Shown: piece by piece, positions 16,508-24,377 of the stretch
How positions within the stretch are numbered: position 1 is the stretch's first letter
How the letters are laid out: every line of letters starts with the position of its first letter
Source of the DNA: Chlorobiota bacterium
GTDB lineage: Bacteria > Bacteroidota > Chlorobiia > Chlorobiales > Chlorobiaceae
Assembly (NCBI GenBank): GCA_016868665.1
Contig: VGGK01000004.1
Span: 1-64,000 of the forward strand
DNA length: 64,000 nt
Direction of reading: 5' to 3'
Program-made: the position numbers and the translations under genes
The notes under the pieces: model-generated
Databases searched by the model: none
The model's input: the letters and a program-made list of their open reading frames with translations, nothing else
What the model was told of the DNA's origin: nothing

Positions 16508-17467
16508 TTATAAATTATTATGAAATGAACGCCATGCCTTAACCTTATTATCTTGGTTTTTTTTATAAAACTCAACAAACATAGAACTTGATAAAAAAGC
16601 ATTTGATTTTTTTTTATAAGACCATTGCAACCAATCAATAGCAGAGTTTTTTGTAATAAAAAAATCACTATTTCCATAGTGCTTAAAGCCAACCAAACCC
16701 AATGCTTTTAGTAAATTTAGATATTGATCAACATTATTTACATACTTATTCAATCCAAACAATTCTAAAAGCAAACGAAACTCCTCAACAGTTGCTATCT
16801 GCATAACACTTAGCGACGATGCAATCAACAACATAATATGACCAACATCTTCACTTTTCCACAAACTAGTGCTTTTTCGTTTTTCTAAAAATTCTCTTAG
16901 GGCTTGATATAAGCCTGAGGCATCAGGGAAATCATCATCTTTATACTCATCATTCTCAACCCCTCTTTTCCAATTATAAACATATATCGGATTATCACCT
17001 CCGTTATTAAAAGCCCTATTTTTTAAATATTTTATAGGACCTTTCCAAATAAACGATTTCTCGCTTGAAACATCATCTTCATGTAAAACCACAACAAGTC
17101 TATCTTGAATATTATCCAAAACAGAAAAAGAGCCAAGTTCTGCAATCGCTCCGGCACTTTCAGAAAAAACAACAGTTAGTAATGAAATAGCTGCCAAATC
17201 TTTTTCAAACGTCAGCAAATCAGGATAACCTGATCCATCAAAATATTCAATAACCTTCTCTGCTAAAACAATATTTTTACAAATAGAATCATCTTTACTC
17301 TTAACATATGAGTAAAATATATCACGACACGATCCATAAAAACTTGACCCGGATGCAGCCAACTTTCCGCCACAAAGAAAGATATATGATGGGAAATTAA
17401 TGACGCGGGTGTTTGCCAAATCAATAGATTCTACCCACTTACTAAGGACAGGTGTAACCTTCAGCAT
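16508..17467 (-). CDS. retron effector, nucleoside deoxyribosyltransferase-like (type II-A)
   Basis: This 319-residue protein has an N-terminal domain with INFPSYIFLCGGKLA, SCRDIFYSYV and the catalytic-type block FSESAGAIAELGSF (E103, E110). These are features of the NDT-like N-glycosidase effectors of type II-A retrons such as Ec86/Eco1. The C-terminal part resembles a small helical/winged-helix domain. As in Eco1, it lies between the ncRNA and the reverse transcriptase. In that system msDNA and the reverse transcriptase form a filament that holds the effector inactive until phage infection; I infer the same here. The start follows the ncRNA 3' repeat (a2) by about 10 bases. Confidence 0.88.
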   Translation of the reverse strand: MLKVTPVLSKWVESIDLANTRVINFPSYIFLCGGKLAASGSSFYGSCRDIFYSYVKSKDDSICKNIVLAEKVIEYFDGSGYPDLLTFEKDLAAISLLTVVFSESAGAIAELGSFSVLDNIQDRLVVVLHEDDVSSEKSFIWKGPIKYLKNRAFNNGGDNPIYVYNWKRGVENDEYKDDDFPDASGLYQALREFLEKRKSTSLWKSEDVGHIMLLIASSLSVMQIATVEEFRLLLELFGLNKYVNNVDQYLNLLKALGLVGFKHYGNSDFFITKNSAIDWLQWSYKKKSNAFLSSSMFVEFYKKNQDNKVKAWRSFHNNL

Positions 17468-17476
17468 AAAAAATGT

Positions 17477-17630
17477 GCTCTTTACTTAAAAAACGGCACG
17501 TGAGACCGCTTTGGGTTACCAGCGGTGAGCCAAAGCGGTCTCACGTGCCGGTAAATGCTAGCAATAGTTAAAAGTCTGGCGAAGCGCCGGACAAAGCCAA
17601 AAGATACAACAGCTTATAACACTAAAGAGC
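17477..17630 (-). ncRNA. retron msr-msd non-coding RNA
   Basis: On the minus strand the terminal repeats a1 (GCTCTTTA, 17630-17623) and a2 (TAAAGAGC, 17484-17477) are exact complements, as required for the a1/a2 stem. Inside, near 17574-17592, a small msr-type hairpin (GTCcGGCG-ctt-CGCCaGAC) is seen. A very strong msd hairpin follows, with perfectly complementary 21-base arms at 17530-17550 and 17494-17514 and a 15-base loop at 17515-17529. A T-run and a2 follow, then the effector start. The branching G is probably just after a1, within TTTAGTG. The order ncRNA, effector, reverse transcriptase is that of Eco1-type retrons. Confidence 0.88.
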
Positions 17631-17689
17631 TTAATTAAAGATAGCTATAACTGAAACAAAATACAATTATATATATCGTCTATGCTTTA

Positions 17690-20263
17690 CTATTTAACAA
17701 CATTCCCCCCAGCTCTCCCCAAAACAACCCCGCCAACAACCATCAGCACCGCCACCCCAAACGCGACAAGCGAAATGTTACGGCCTTTGTCGAAATCGGA
17801 GCGGTCGTAGGTGAAGGTGAGTTCGTGCTCTCCTGCGGGAATTTGCACGCCGCGGATGAGGCCGTTCACTTCGAGGGTGAATGCTGGTCGGCCGTCGAGG
17901 ATCGCCTGCCAGCGGAGAGGGTAGAATATCTCGCTTGTCACGAGGAACGCTTCGGAGGGGGCGCTGACTTTCAGCGTCATGCTTTCGGCCGTGCGCTGCA
18001 TTGATTGAATGGTGCCTTCGGCGAAGCGTCTGGCGCCCTGCCACTCCGCACCGTCAACGTACACCGAGCGGCAGTTACTGCCGTCCTGCAGCACCTGCGC
18101 GAAAAGGTCGTCGCGGCTGGATAGGCCGGTTACCGTGGTGGCGAACCAGGCTCTCGGGCAGTTTGCTTTCAGGCGGTAGACCCATGCGGGCACGTCGCCG
18201 GATACGAGGCGGAGGGTGCCCTGCTTCACCGGTTCGAGGTCCGGATGCTGCACCTCGGCAGGCGAAACCACGTAGCGAACGTTGAGCATTCTGAGTGCAG
18301 CAAGCGAGGAGAGATTCTCCGTGCGCTGCAGAAACTCTTCGTAATTCCTGAGTTTTGCCGGGTGGTAGCCGCCGACCGATTCGATGCCGGAGAGGGCGAA
18401 CTTGTTTTCGCCGAAAAGAGGGCCGACGGGGTAGATGCGGAACGGGCCTTTCTGTGAAGCAAGAAAGCCCGTGACGTCGTCAGGCGCAAGCGCGGTTTCG
18501 ACCTGCTGACGCTGGACGAGCACGGGAGGGCGGAGCGAGGCTTCCGGGGGGCTGACGATTTTCGCGTTGAGAAGCAGCAGGTCGCCGATGGCGAGCACAA
18601 CGATCACCGAGGCCAGCTTCGAGCCGGAGAGGAACTTCCTCATGCCGGGCCATGCGAGGCCCGCAACGAGAGCTACGAAAAGGGAGGACATGATCACGCT
18701 GTCACGGATGCCCTCCCACCGAACCTTGTTCACCATGAAGGCCAGATCGAAATTCTCGACCGGCGGAGGGGGAAAGATCGAGCGGAAAAAACCCTCGAAT
18801 CCCTCGCCGGCAAGCAGAATAAGCACAATCACAAGGGCGGCAGCGAGCGCGAGCGATTTCAGGGGAATCCGGAGCGACTTTTCTGGCGCGTCGAGCAGCC
18901 AGTGCAGGCCGAAACCGGCGAGCAGCGAGAGGTTGAGCCCTGCGACGATCAGCACCATGGATGGCACCCTGAACCGGCTGAAAAGCGGAGCGAAGTTGTA
19001 GAAAAGGTCGAACACCGGGCTGAAGAAGCTGCCGAAGGAGATGAGCAGCGCAAGCAGCGTGCTGCCGCCGAGAAAGAGCACGAAGGGATCGCGGCGCCGG
19101 GCGACGAATCCCGCCAAAGCAAGCAGGAGCACCACGATGCCCGCATAGTGCGGAAAGTCGGTGAAAGGCATGAATCCCCAGTAGGTAACGCCCCCGAACC
19201 CATAGAGGCCGGGCACGAGAAAGGTGAGCAGCTCGACCGGGTGCATCGACCACATGGTGGCGTACTCCATTGCGGCTCCGCCTCCGCCGGCAGCTCCCCT
19301 GACCGAATATGCGGCATACTCCGATGCGGGCAGATACACTGCTGCCGATATGGCAATACCTACCACGCAGGCTGAAGCGAAAAAACCGGCTTTCTTCAGG
19401 CTCTCTTTCACCGTTTTGTGACCTGAAACAAGCAGCACCACGGCAAGCAGGCCCATGAGCAGCCAGGTGTACCAGGCGATCTGCACATGCGCACGCTGAA
19501 GCTGAAAGCCGAGCAGGATCGCAAGCATCCCCGCGTCCCCAAGCATTGCTGGAGCGCTCAAGGTGCCCTTGGCACCGCGAGTGTCAAGTTCCGGAGCGCG
19601 AGTGTTCAAGGCTCCACTGGAGCCGGGAGTGTCAAGAGTTCCCAAGGAACCCAAAGCGCCTCTGGCGCTGCAAGTATCAAACACTCTGAGTGTAGCCCAG
19701 AGCACCCACGGCATGTAGGCCGCGGTCATGAGCTGGCTGCCGTGGCCGTGCACGAGCATGGCGGTCATGTAGGGGTTCAGCATGAAGGCCGCGCCGCCGA
19801 GAAAGGCCGCGGCATGGTGCAGCCGGAAGCTGCGCAGGAGCGCGTAGCCGCCGAGCCCGGCGAAACAGAGGTGCAGAATCTGCGAACCGATGTCGCCGAA
19901 CGGCAGACGCGAAAAGATGATGTTCGGGTAGTAGAGCCCTCCGAGGTAGCTGAACGCTTCGACGGTCGGCATGCCGGCAAAGGTCCATGGCTGCCAGAGC
20001 GGATAGTGACCCGATGCGTCGCGCAGACGGTCGAGCGCGATGGAGGAGGCCATCGGTACCAGCGAATCGGGCGCGGAGAGCGTCATCGGCAGGAAGAGGA
20101 GCTGGTAGTAGAGCGCGAGTGCAAGCAGCAGGTACGCCGCAGCGGCTGCGGCGTACGGAAGTACCACTTTCTTCGCAGGAATCCCGCTCGATGGCGCCGT
20201 GACCGGATTATCCGGCTTCACTCTTTTTGGCTGCTTTGTCTGCTTTGCTGACTTTTCTGGCAT
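17690..20263 (-). CDS. YfhO-family multi-spanning membrane protein
   Basis: Starting at ATG 20263 (its A overlaps the TAA of the flippase gene) gives 857 residues: a short lysine-rich head, about a dozen membrane helices, then a soluble C-terminal domain and a last helix. YfhO/DUF-type proteins are GT-C-like membrane proteins linked to modification of surface glycans or teichoic acids. Loop motifs SAPDSLVPMASS, PLWQPWTFAGMP and GHGSQLMTAAYMPWVLW fit the family. Residues about 190-236 are an unusual Gly/Thr/Leu repeat (see the repeat entry). The gene is the last of the polysaccharide operon. A diverged remnant of a paralogue lies at 13496-13672. Confidence 0.85.
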   Translation of the reverse strand: MPEKSAKQTKQPKRVKPDNPVTAPSSGIPAKKVVLPYAAAAAAYLLLALALYYQLLFLPMTLSAPDSLVPMASSIALDRLRDASGHYPLWQPWTFAGMPTVEAFSYLGGLYYPNIIFSRLPFGDIGSQILHLCFAGLGGYALLRSFRLHHAAAFLGGAAFMLNPYMTAMLVHGHGSQLMTAAYMPWVLWATLRVFDTCSARGALGSLGTLDTPGSSGALNTRAPELDTRGAKGTLSAPAMLGDAGMLAILLGFQLQRAHVQIAWYTWLLMGLLAVVLLVSGHKTVKESLKKAGFFASACVVGIAISAAVYLPASEYAAYSVRGAAGGGGAAMEYATMWSMHPVELLTFLVPGLYGFGGVTYWGFMPFTDFPHYAGIVVLLLALAGFVARRRDPFVLFLGGSTLLALLISFGSFFSPVFDLFYNFAPLFSRFRVPSMVLIVAGLNLSLLAGFGLHWLLDAPEKSLRIPLKSLALAAALVIVLILLAGEGFEGFFRSIFPPPPVENFDLAFMVNKVRWEGIRDSVIMSSLFVALVAGLAWPGMRKFLSGSKLASVIVVLAIGDLLLLNAKIVSPPEASLRPPVLVQRQQVETALAPDDVTGFLASQKGPFRIYPVGPLFGENKFALSGIESVGGYHPAKLRNYEEFLQRTENLSSLAALRMLNVRYVVSPAEVQHPDLEPVKQGTLRLVSGDVPAWVYRLKANCPRAWFATTVTGLSSRDDLFAQVLQDGSNCRSVYVDGAEWQGARRFAEGTIQSMQRTAESMTLKVSAPSEAFLVTSEIFYPLRWQAILDGRPAFTLEVNGLIRGVQIPAGEHELTFTYDRSDFDKGRNISLVAFGVAVLMVVGGVVLGRAGGNVVK
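19561..19691. repeat. array of short palindromes inside the yfhO coding sequence
   Basis: Four near-perfect small hairpins are spaced through this stretch: GGTGCC-ctt-GGCACC, GGCTCC-act-GGAGCC, GTTCC-caa-GGAAC and AGCGCC-tct-GGCGCT. They are linked by copies of gagtgtcaag or close variants (near 19579, 19599, 19626 and 19671). The stems differ in sequence but keep the same architecture, and the reading frame stays open. The array codes for a G/S/T/L-rich insert in a loop of the protein. This looks like a mobile or expanding palindromic unit tolerated in frame. Confidence 0.75.
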
Positions 20264-21831
20264 TATGATTGTGGACGACGGTTGGGCATAATGGATAAAA
20301 TAAGTTCCCGATCCTCTGCTTCCAACCTGAATAGCATGGTGAGGCCGAAATAGGCTGCCGTGCAGATCGCGATGCCCGACACCGAGGAGACCGCCGGGCC
20401 GAGCCCGAGCAGCCACGGCCTGCAAAGCCAGAGCAATATGGCGGTGCCTGCACCGGCCACCGCTGGTTTCCAGAGCGCGGCGGAGAAGGAGCTGACGCCG
20501 AGCACCCTTGAGACCTGCAGAAGCCTGAGCGCGGAGAGCAGCAGCATGGCGCCGAGCGAAGCCGCGGCCGCACCGGCGGTGCCGTAGAGCGGAATGAGCA
20601 GCACGGAGAGCGCCACCTGCACGGCCAGCGCGACGAGCGCGTTCAGAAAGGTGACGCGCCCGTGGCCCACCATGGAGAGCACGGTGCCGGCGATACCGCC
20701 GAACGCCTGGGCGAACGCGGCGGCGGCAAGCAGCACGAGCGCCGGAGCGGAGGCCGAAAAGCGGGGCCCGAAAAGCAGCAGCACCGGTTCGGGAAGCACC
20801 ATCAGAAAAACCGTGGCCGGGGTGACGAGGAGCACCATCCATCGGGTGACGAGGCGGTAGAGCCTTCCGGTTTCGGCGCTCTCGTCCCCGGCCTGCAGGG
20901 CGGCGACGAGCGGGGCGGCGATGCCGGAAAATGCCGGAAGCACGGCCCTGAGCAGCCCCGCGGTGCGCGCGGCGGGCTGGTAGAGGCCGGAGAGCACCGG
21001 ACCGCCGAGCATGCCGAGCAGAAGGATGTCGAGCCAGTAGGCGATCATGCTCACGAGCGAGACCCCGAGCAGCGGAAAGGCGAAAGCCTTCATCCGGCGA
21101 TCTGCCGGCGCGCCGAGCACCTCCCTTATGCCGGTGCCGGTTTTCAGGCGGAGCTGCCGCCAGATCCAGAGGCAGGAGAGCACGGAGGCCGCCGTATAGG
21201 GCACGAGCAGCGCCGGGCCGGGAGCGTCGGCAAATGCGAGCAGCAGCGTGAGGGCGAGCATGGCGACGGGTGCGATGAGCTGCGTCGCCACGATTTTCGG
21301 CACGAGGTCGCGGTGCCCTTGCAGCGCATGGCCCGCAACCGTGGCAACCACGTTGAAGGGCACGGCCACGGCGTAGGAGAGCAGCGCAAAGTGCAGAAGC
21401 GTGCCGCCGCCGCCCCCCCCAAGCGAAGCGCTAACGCCAAACGGAGCGCTGCCAAGCGAAGCGCTACCAACATTAAACAGCCGGGCCAGCGGCGCGGAAA
21501 AGAGCATGACGAGCAGCGCGGGAACGAGGCTCATGAAGAGCGCGCTGCGGATGGCGAGCCCCGCTGCGTCCGATGCCTTGCGACCTTCCGCCTGGTAGAT
21601 GTTGACGTAACGCACTGCGGCGGCGTCGTAACCCGCCACGCCGAAGGTCTCGACGATCTGCATGACGGCGAGCGCGAGGGCATAGACGCCGAGCGACTCC
21701 TCTCCGAGCATGCGGGCCACCGCCATATTGAAGGCGAAGCGCACGGCCTGGCCGAAAATGAATCCGCCGTAGGAGATGCCGGCCTGTCCGGCGATGAGTC
21801 TGTTCCGGCTTGCGGATCGGTTCCTGTTCAT
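20263..21831 (-). CDS. Wzx-like polysaccharide flippase
   Basis: From ATG 21831 (overlapping the stop of the glycosyltransferase gene by 4 bases) this is a 522-residue protein with about 14 hydrophobic helices. It has the oligosaccharide flippase N-terminus (AGQAGISYGGFIFGQAVRFAFNMAVARMLG). Such proteins move lipid-linked sugar units across the inner membrane. Conserved loop features YALALAVMQIVETFGVAGYD and LLGPRFS-like segments fit the MOP/PST superfamily. A short Ser/Ala/Gly-rich repeat lies near residues 118-140. It is co-transcribed with glycosyltransferases, so it is probably the exporter for their product. Longer upstream in-frame sequence is not part of the gene. Confidence 0.88.
   Translation of the reverse strand: MNRNRSASRNRLIAGQAGISYGGFIFGQAVRFAFNMAVARMLGEESLGVYALALAVMQIVETFGVAGYDAAAVRYVNIYQAEGRKASDAAGLAIRSALFMSLVPALLVMLFSAPLARLFNVGSASLGSAPFGVSASLGGGGGGTLLHFALLSYAVAVPFNVVATVAGHALQGHRDLVPKIVATQLIAPVAMLALTLLLAFADAPGPALLVPYTAASVLSCLWIWRQLRLKTGTGIREVLGAPADRRMKAFAFPLLGVSLVSMIAYWLDILLLGMLGGPVLSGLYQPAARTAGLLRAVLPAFSGIAAPLVAALQAGDESAETGRLYRLVTRWMVLLVTPATVFLMVLPEPVLLLFGPRFSASAPALVLLAAAAFAQAFGGIAGTVLSMVGHGRVTFLNALVALAVQVALSVLLIPLYGTAGAAAASLGAMLLLSALRLLQVSRVLGVSSFSAALWKPAVAGAGTAILLWLCRPWLLGLGPAVSSVSGIAICTAAYFGLTMLFRLEAEDRELILSIMPNRRPQS
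21412..21475. repeat. in-frame short repeat in the flippase gene
   Basis: Three related units, aagcgaagcgct, aaacggagcgct and aagcgaagcgct, are spaced about 18-21 bases apart and follow a run of eight C. They encode GSASLGSAPFGVSASLG beside a poly-Gly run. The unit AGCGNAGCGCT can fold on itself, similar in spirit to the palindromes in the neighbouring yfhO gene. Confidence 0.6.
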
Positions 21832-22988
21832 CCGGCCTCCCTTTCCGATGCGCGAAGCAGCTCGGACTGCATGCGGGCGGCAAGCGCGTCCCAGCTGTGC
21901 TCCCTGGCGAACGCCTGCCGTTCGGCCCTGCGGACGTCGCGGAGCGCTTCGGGCACCATGGCCACGAACTCGCCGGGCGTGCCTGCGATATGGATCACCC
22001 CGCGGGCCGCGCCGAGCGCGCTGCAGTAGTCGATGGCCAGCACCGGCACGCCTGCCGCGAGATATTCGTAGAGCTTGTTGGGGTGCGACGCCCGTTTGAG
22101 GGGATCGCAAAGCAGCGGCATGAGCGCGAGATCGAACCGCTGCACCCATGCAGGCAGTTCGCGGTAATCAATCCTGCCGAACCAGTGCACGTTCGGCAGT
22201 TCAAGAAGCGCCCGGTTCCGATCCTGCCAGGTGCGGTCGTAGGCGGGACCGAGCAGCGCGATCCGGCTGTGCGGGTACGCTGCGGCGGTCTCCTGGAGCA
22301 GCTCCGTATCGACCCAGTCCACCGCGCCGGCATAGCCGAGCAGCGGGCCGCCTTCCGCAGCGAACGCGGCAAGCTCGGGCGGCGCATCCGGAAGAGGCGT
22401 GGCGAAGTGGTCGTACTCGACGCCGTTGCCGAGTTCGACGCAACGGACGGTTGACGGAATCGGAAGCCTTGCGGTGAGTTCCGGACTGACCGAAAAGACG
22501 AGCCCGCACCGTTCAAGGTATCGGGAGAGGTAGTCCGGCAGCCACGAAGGAGAGCCGGGAAAGGCGAGATGGTCGTCGTTGGCGTCGTAGAAGCAAAGAG
22601 CGCACGGCATCCGTGCCGCAACCCTTCCCCAGTACACGTTGCTGAGCCCGACGATGCGGTCGCGCGAAGCGAAACCGAGCCTCCGCAGCCAGAAGCGCAG
22701 GATGAGCTCCCCCGCTGCGGCAACCGCGTTGCGGAAAAGCGCGACGTCGAGCAGCCGACCGATGCGGTAGGGAACGGTTTTCAGGAAGGGCACGGTAAGC
22801 ACGGTGACGTTGCCCCGCGTCACGGGCAGCCAGTGCTCGGGCCTCCCCAGGGCGTACGGTTCGACGAAGAGGATGCGCCAGCGCGACGAAAAACGCTGCA
22901 GCAGCCGCTGCTTTCTGGTGGAGAGAAAATCCCACTGGACTTCCGAGAACCAGACGAGGTCTATCTGGTCACGCCTGCCGGAGCTCAT
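21828..22988 (-). CDS. glycosyltransferase, GT-B fold (GT1/GT4-like)
   Basis: This 386-residue protein has a GT-B layout. The N-terminal half holds IDLVWFSEVQWDFLSTRKQRLLQRF and VFSVSPEL; the C-terminal nucleotide-sugar half holds GYAGAVDWVD, IALLGP, VHWFGRIDYRELPAWVQRFDLALMPL and the HPNKLYEYLAAGVPVLA block that holds the catalytic E-x7-E region. It should add a sugar to a growing lipid-linked glycan at the cytoplasmic face. Its 5' end overlaps the methyltransferase stop by 20 bases and its stop overlaps the flippase start. Donor and acceptor are unknown. Confidence 0.85.
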   Translation of the reverse strand: MSSGRRDQIDLVWFSEVQWDFLSTRKQRLLQRFSSRWRILFVEPYALGRPEHWLPVTRGNVTVLTVPFLKTVPYRIGRLLDVALFRNAVAAAGELILRFWLRRLGFASRDRIVGLSNVYWGRVAARMPCALCFYDANDDHLAFPGSPSWLPDYLSRYLERCGLVFSVSPELTARLPIPSTVRCVELGNGVEYDHFATPLPDAPPELAAFAAEGGPLLGYAGAVDWVDTELLQETAAAYPHSRIALLGPAYDRTWQDRNRALLELPNVHWFGRIDYRELPAWVQRFDLALMPLLCDPLKRASHPNKLYEYLAAGVPVLAIDYCSALGAARGVIHIAGTPGEFVAMVPEALRDVRRAERQAFAREHSWDALAARMQSELLRASEREAG

Positions 22989-23532
22989 GGATCAGCACTT
23001 TTTCGTAGAATGCCCGAAGGAACGGTTTAAAACCGGTAAGGTAAAATGGCCACCGGCGAATGCGGAAGATATCGGAACGGATGCTCCTGAACCCGGCCCT
23101 CTCGAAGAGAGAATCGAGCTCGGAAGGGCTCATCTCGTGGAAATGGTCAGGGCTTTTAAGCAAGGCGGGTTTGGCCGCCGGCACCGAAACGAAGAGCCGG
23201 GCATGGGGCCCTGCAAGCACCCTGCGCACTTCGAGCAGTGCGTGCAGGGGGTTGAAGAGGTGTTCGAGCACCTCGAAGGCGGTCACCACGTCGTAGCTGC
23301 CCGAGAGCGGATCGATATCGAGATCGCAACCGGTGCTGGCAAATGGGCAGCCAAAATGCCGTTCGAGGTCGTCGCAGAGCGGGGTGCGGTCGCCGAGATC
23401 GAGACCTGACGACACCGCAGTGCTCGCGGGCCGCGAACTTTCGACGAAGCTCATGGTTTTCTGCCAGCGGATCATGTTCGCTTCGTCGGCGCAGTAGCGC
23501 CGGTCGATGATGTTCCTGTACTCTGCCTTCAT
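22969..23532 (-). CDS. SAM-dependent methyltransferase (class I)
   Basis: Using the ATG at 23532 (MKAEYRNIIDRRYC) gives 187 residues. SGLDLGDRTPLCDDLE is a shortened motif I region, and YDVVTAFEVLEHLFNPLHALLEVRRVL matches motifs II/III of Methyltransf_11/12-type enzymes. SPDHFHEMSPSELDSLFERAGF is the usual late block. The canonical GxGxG of motif I is degenerate (GLDLGDRT). Sited between two glycosyltransferase genes, it probably methylates a sugar or capping group of the polysaccharide. It overlaps both neighbours by a few bases. Confidence 0.8.
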   Translation of the reverse strand: MKAEYRNIIDRRYCADEANMIRWQKTMSFVESSRPASTAVSSGLDLGDRTPLCDDLERHFGCPFASTGCDLDIDPLSGSYDVVTAFEVLEHLFNPLHALLEVRRVLAGPHARLFVSVPAAKPALLKSPDHFHEMSPSELDSLFERAGFRSIRSDIFRIRRWPFYLTGFKPFLRAFYEKVLIHELRQA

Positions 23533-24377
23533 GATCTGCCGGACGGTTTTCGTGCAAGCGTGTGCAGCAGCGCGCCTGCTGCCTGGGCGACCAGGGCGAA
23601 CGGGTAGAAAATGAATCCGCTCCACGCCCGGTGCTTTCTCATAAGGTACAGCATTGCCGCGCTTTTCCGCAGAATCTTGCGCGGATGCATGCCGCTGCCG
23701 TAGGATGCGGAAACCCGGTGCCACACCCGCGCCGCCGGTTCGCAGACGACAGTGAGGCCGGCTTTCCGAACGCGAAGCGAGAGATCGACATCCTCGGCGT
23801 ACATGCCGAACCGTTCGTCGAAACCGCCGATCCGCTCAAAATCGAGGCTCCGCATGGCAATGCAGCAGCCGGTGGCGTAGCCGGTCTCTTTGCGGCGGGC
23901 GTAAGCCAGGCCGTGCAACTTGCGGATGCCCTCGTGACGCACCAGGCCGAGGCCGAGCCGCACCACTCCGCCTGCGTACCATATCCGGTCGGGATCATCC
24001 ATATACAATATTTCAGGCACGGCAATGCCTGCTTCGGGATCGTCCCGCAGTACCGCCGTCAGCCTGGCAACGGCGTCCGGCGCGACGACGGTATCGTTGT
24101 TGAGGAACACCACGTATTCCGGCCGCCGCTTCATGGCGTGACGGAATCCGGCGTTGTTGCCTCCCGCATAGCCGAAATTGCGGTCGAGCGCAAGCACCTC
24201 CATGGAGGGAAAAGCCTTTCTCACCGCTTCCGGTGAACCATCGGTCGAGCCGTTGTCCACCACAAGCACCCGTAGTTGCTCCGAAAGCAGGGGGTCGAGC
24301 GATCCGAGGCAGCGAAGCAGATCGTCCTTGCCGTTCCAGTTCAGGACGATGACCGTGACGAAGAACCGCGCGTTCAT
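23529..24377 (-). CDS. family 2 glycosyltransferase (rhamnosyltransferase-like)
   Basis: From ATG 24377 this is a 282-residue GT-A enzyme with VTVIVLNWNGKDDLLRCL, VVDNGSTDGSPE, FGYAGGNNAGF, VFLNNDT (the DxD-equivalent NND) and GGFDERFGMYAEDVDLSLR (the catalytic ED block). This set is typical of WbbL/rhamnosyltransferase-like GT2 proteins. A C-terminal hydrophobic segment may anchor it to the membrane. Its start overlaps the previous gene stop by 4 bases. Confidence 0.9.
   Translation of the reverse strand: MNARFFVTVIVLNWNGKDDLLRCLGSLDPLLSEQLRVLVVDNGSTDGSPEAVRKAFPSMEVLALDRNFGYAGGNNAGFRHAMKRRPEYVVFLNNDTVVAPDAVARLTAVLRDDPEAGIAVPEILYMDDPDRIWYAGGVVRLGLGLVRHEGIRKLHGLAYARRKETGYATGCCIAMRSLDFERIGGFDERFGMYAEDVDLSLRVRKAGLTVVCEPAARVWHRVSASYGSGMHPRKILRKSAAMLYLMRKHRAWSGFIFYPFALVAQAAGALLHTLARKPSGRS

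Noticed and set aside
17690-20842. N-terminal extension of YfhO to 20842
   Set aside because: The first 193 codons are an R/A/G-rich shadow of the flippase gene; ATG 20263 overlaps the flippase stop, as is normal in this operon.
18902-22029. Long plus-strand frames opposite the polysaccharide genes
   Set aside because: Mirror frames of GC-rich genes with strong third-position bias; their proteins are R/G/H/E-rich with no motifs.
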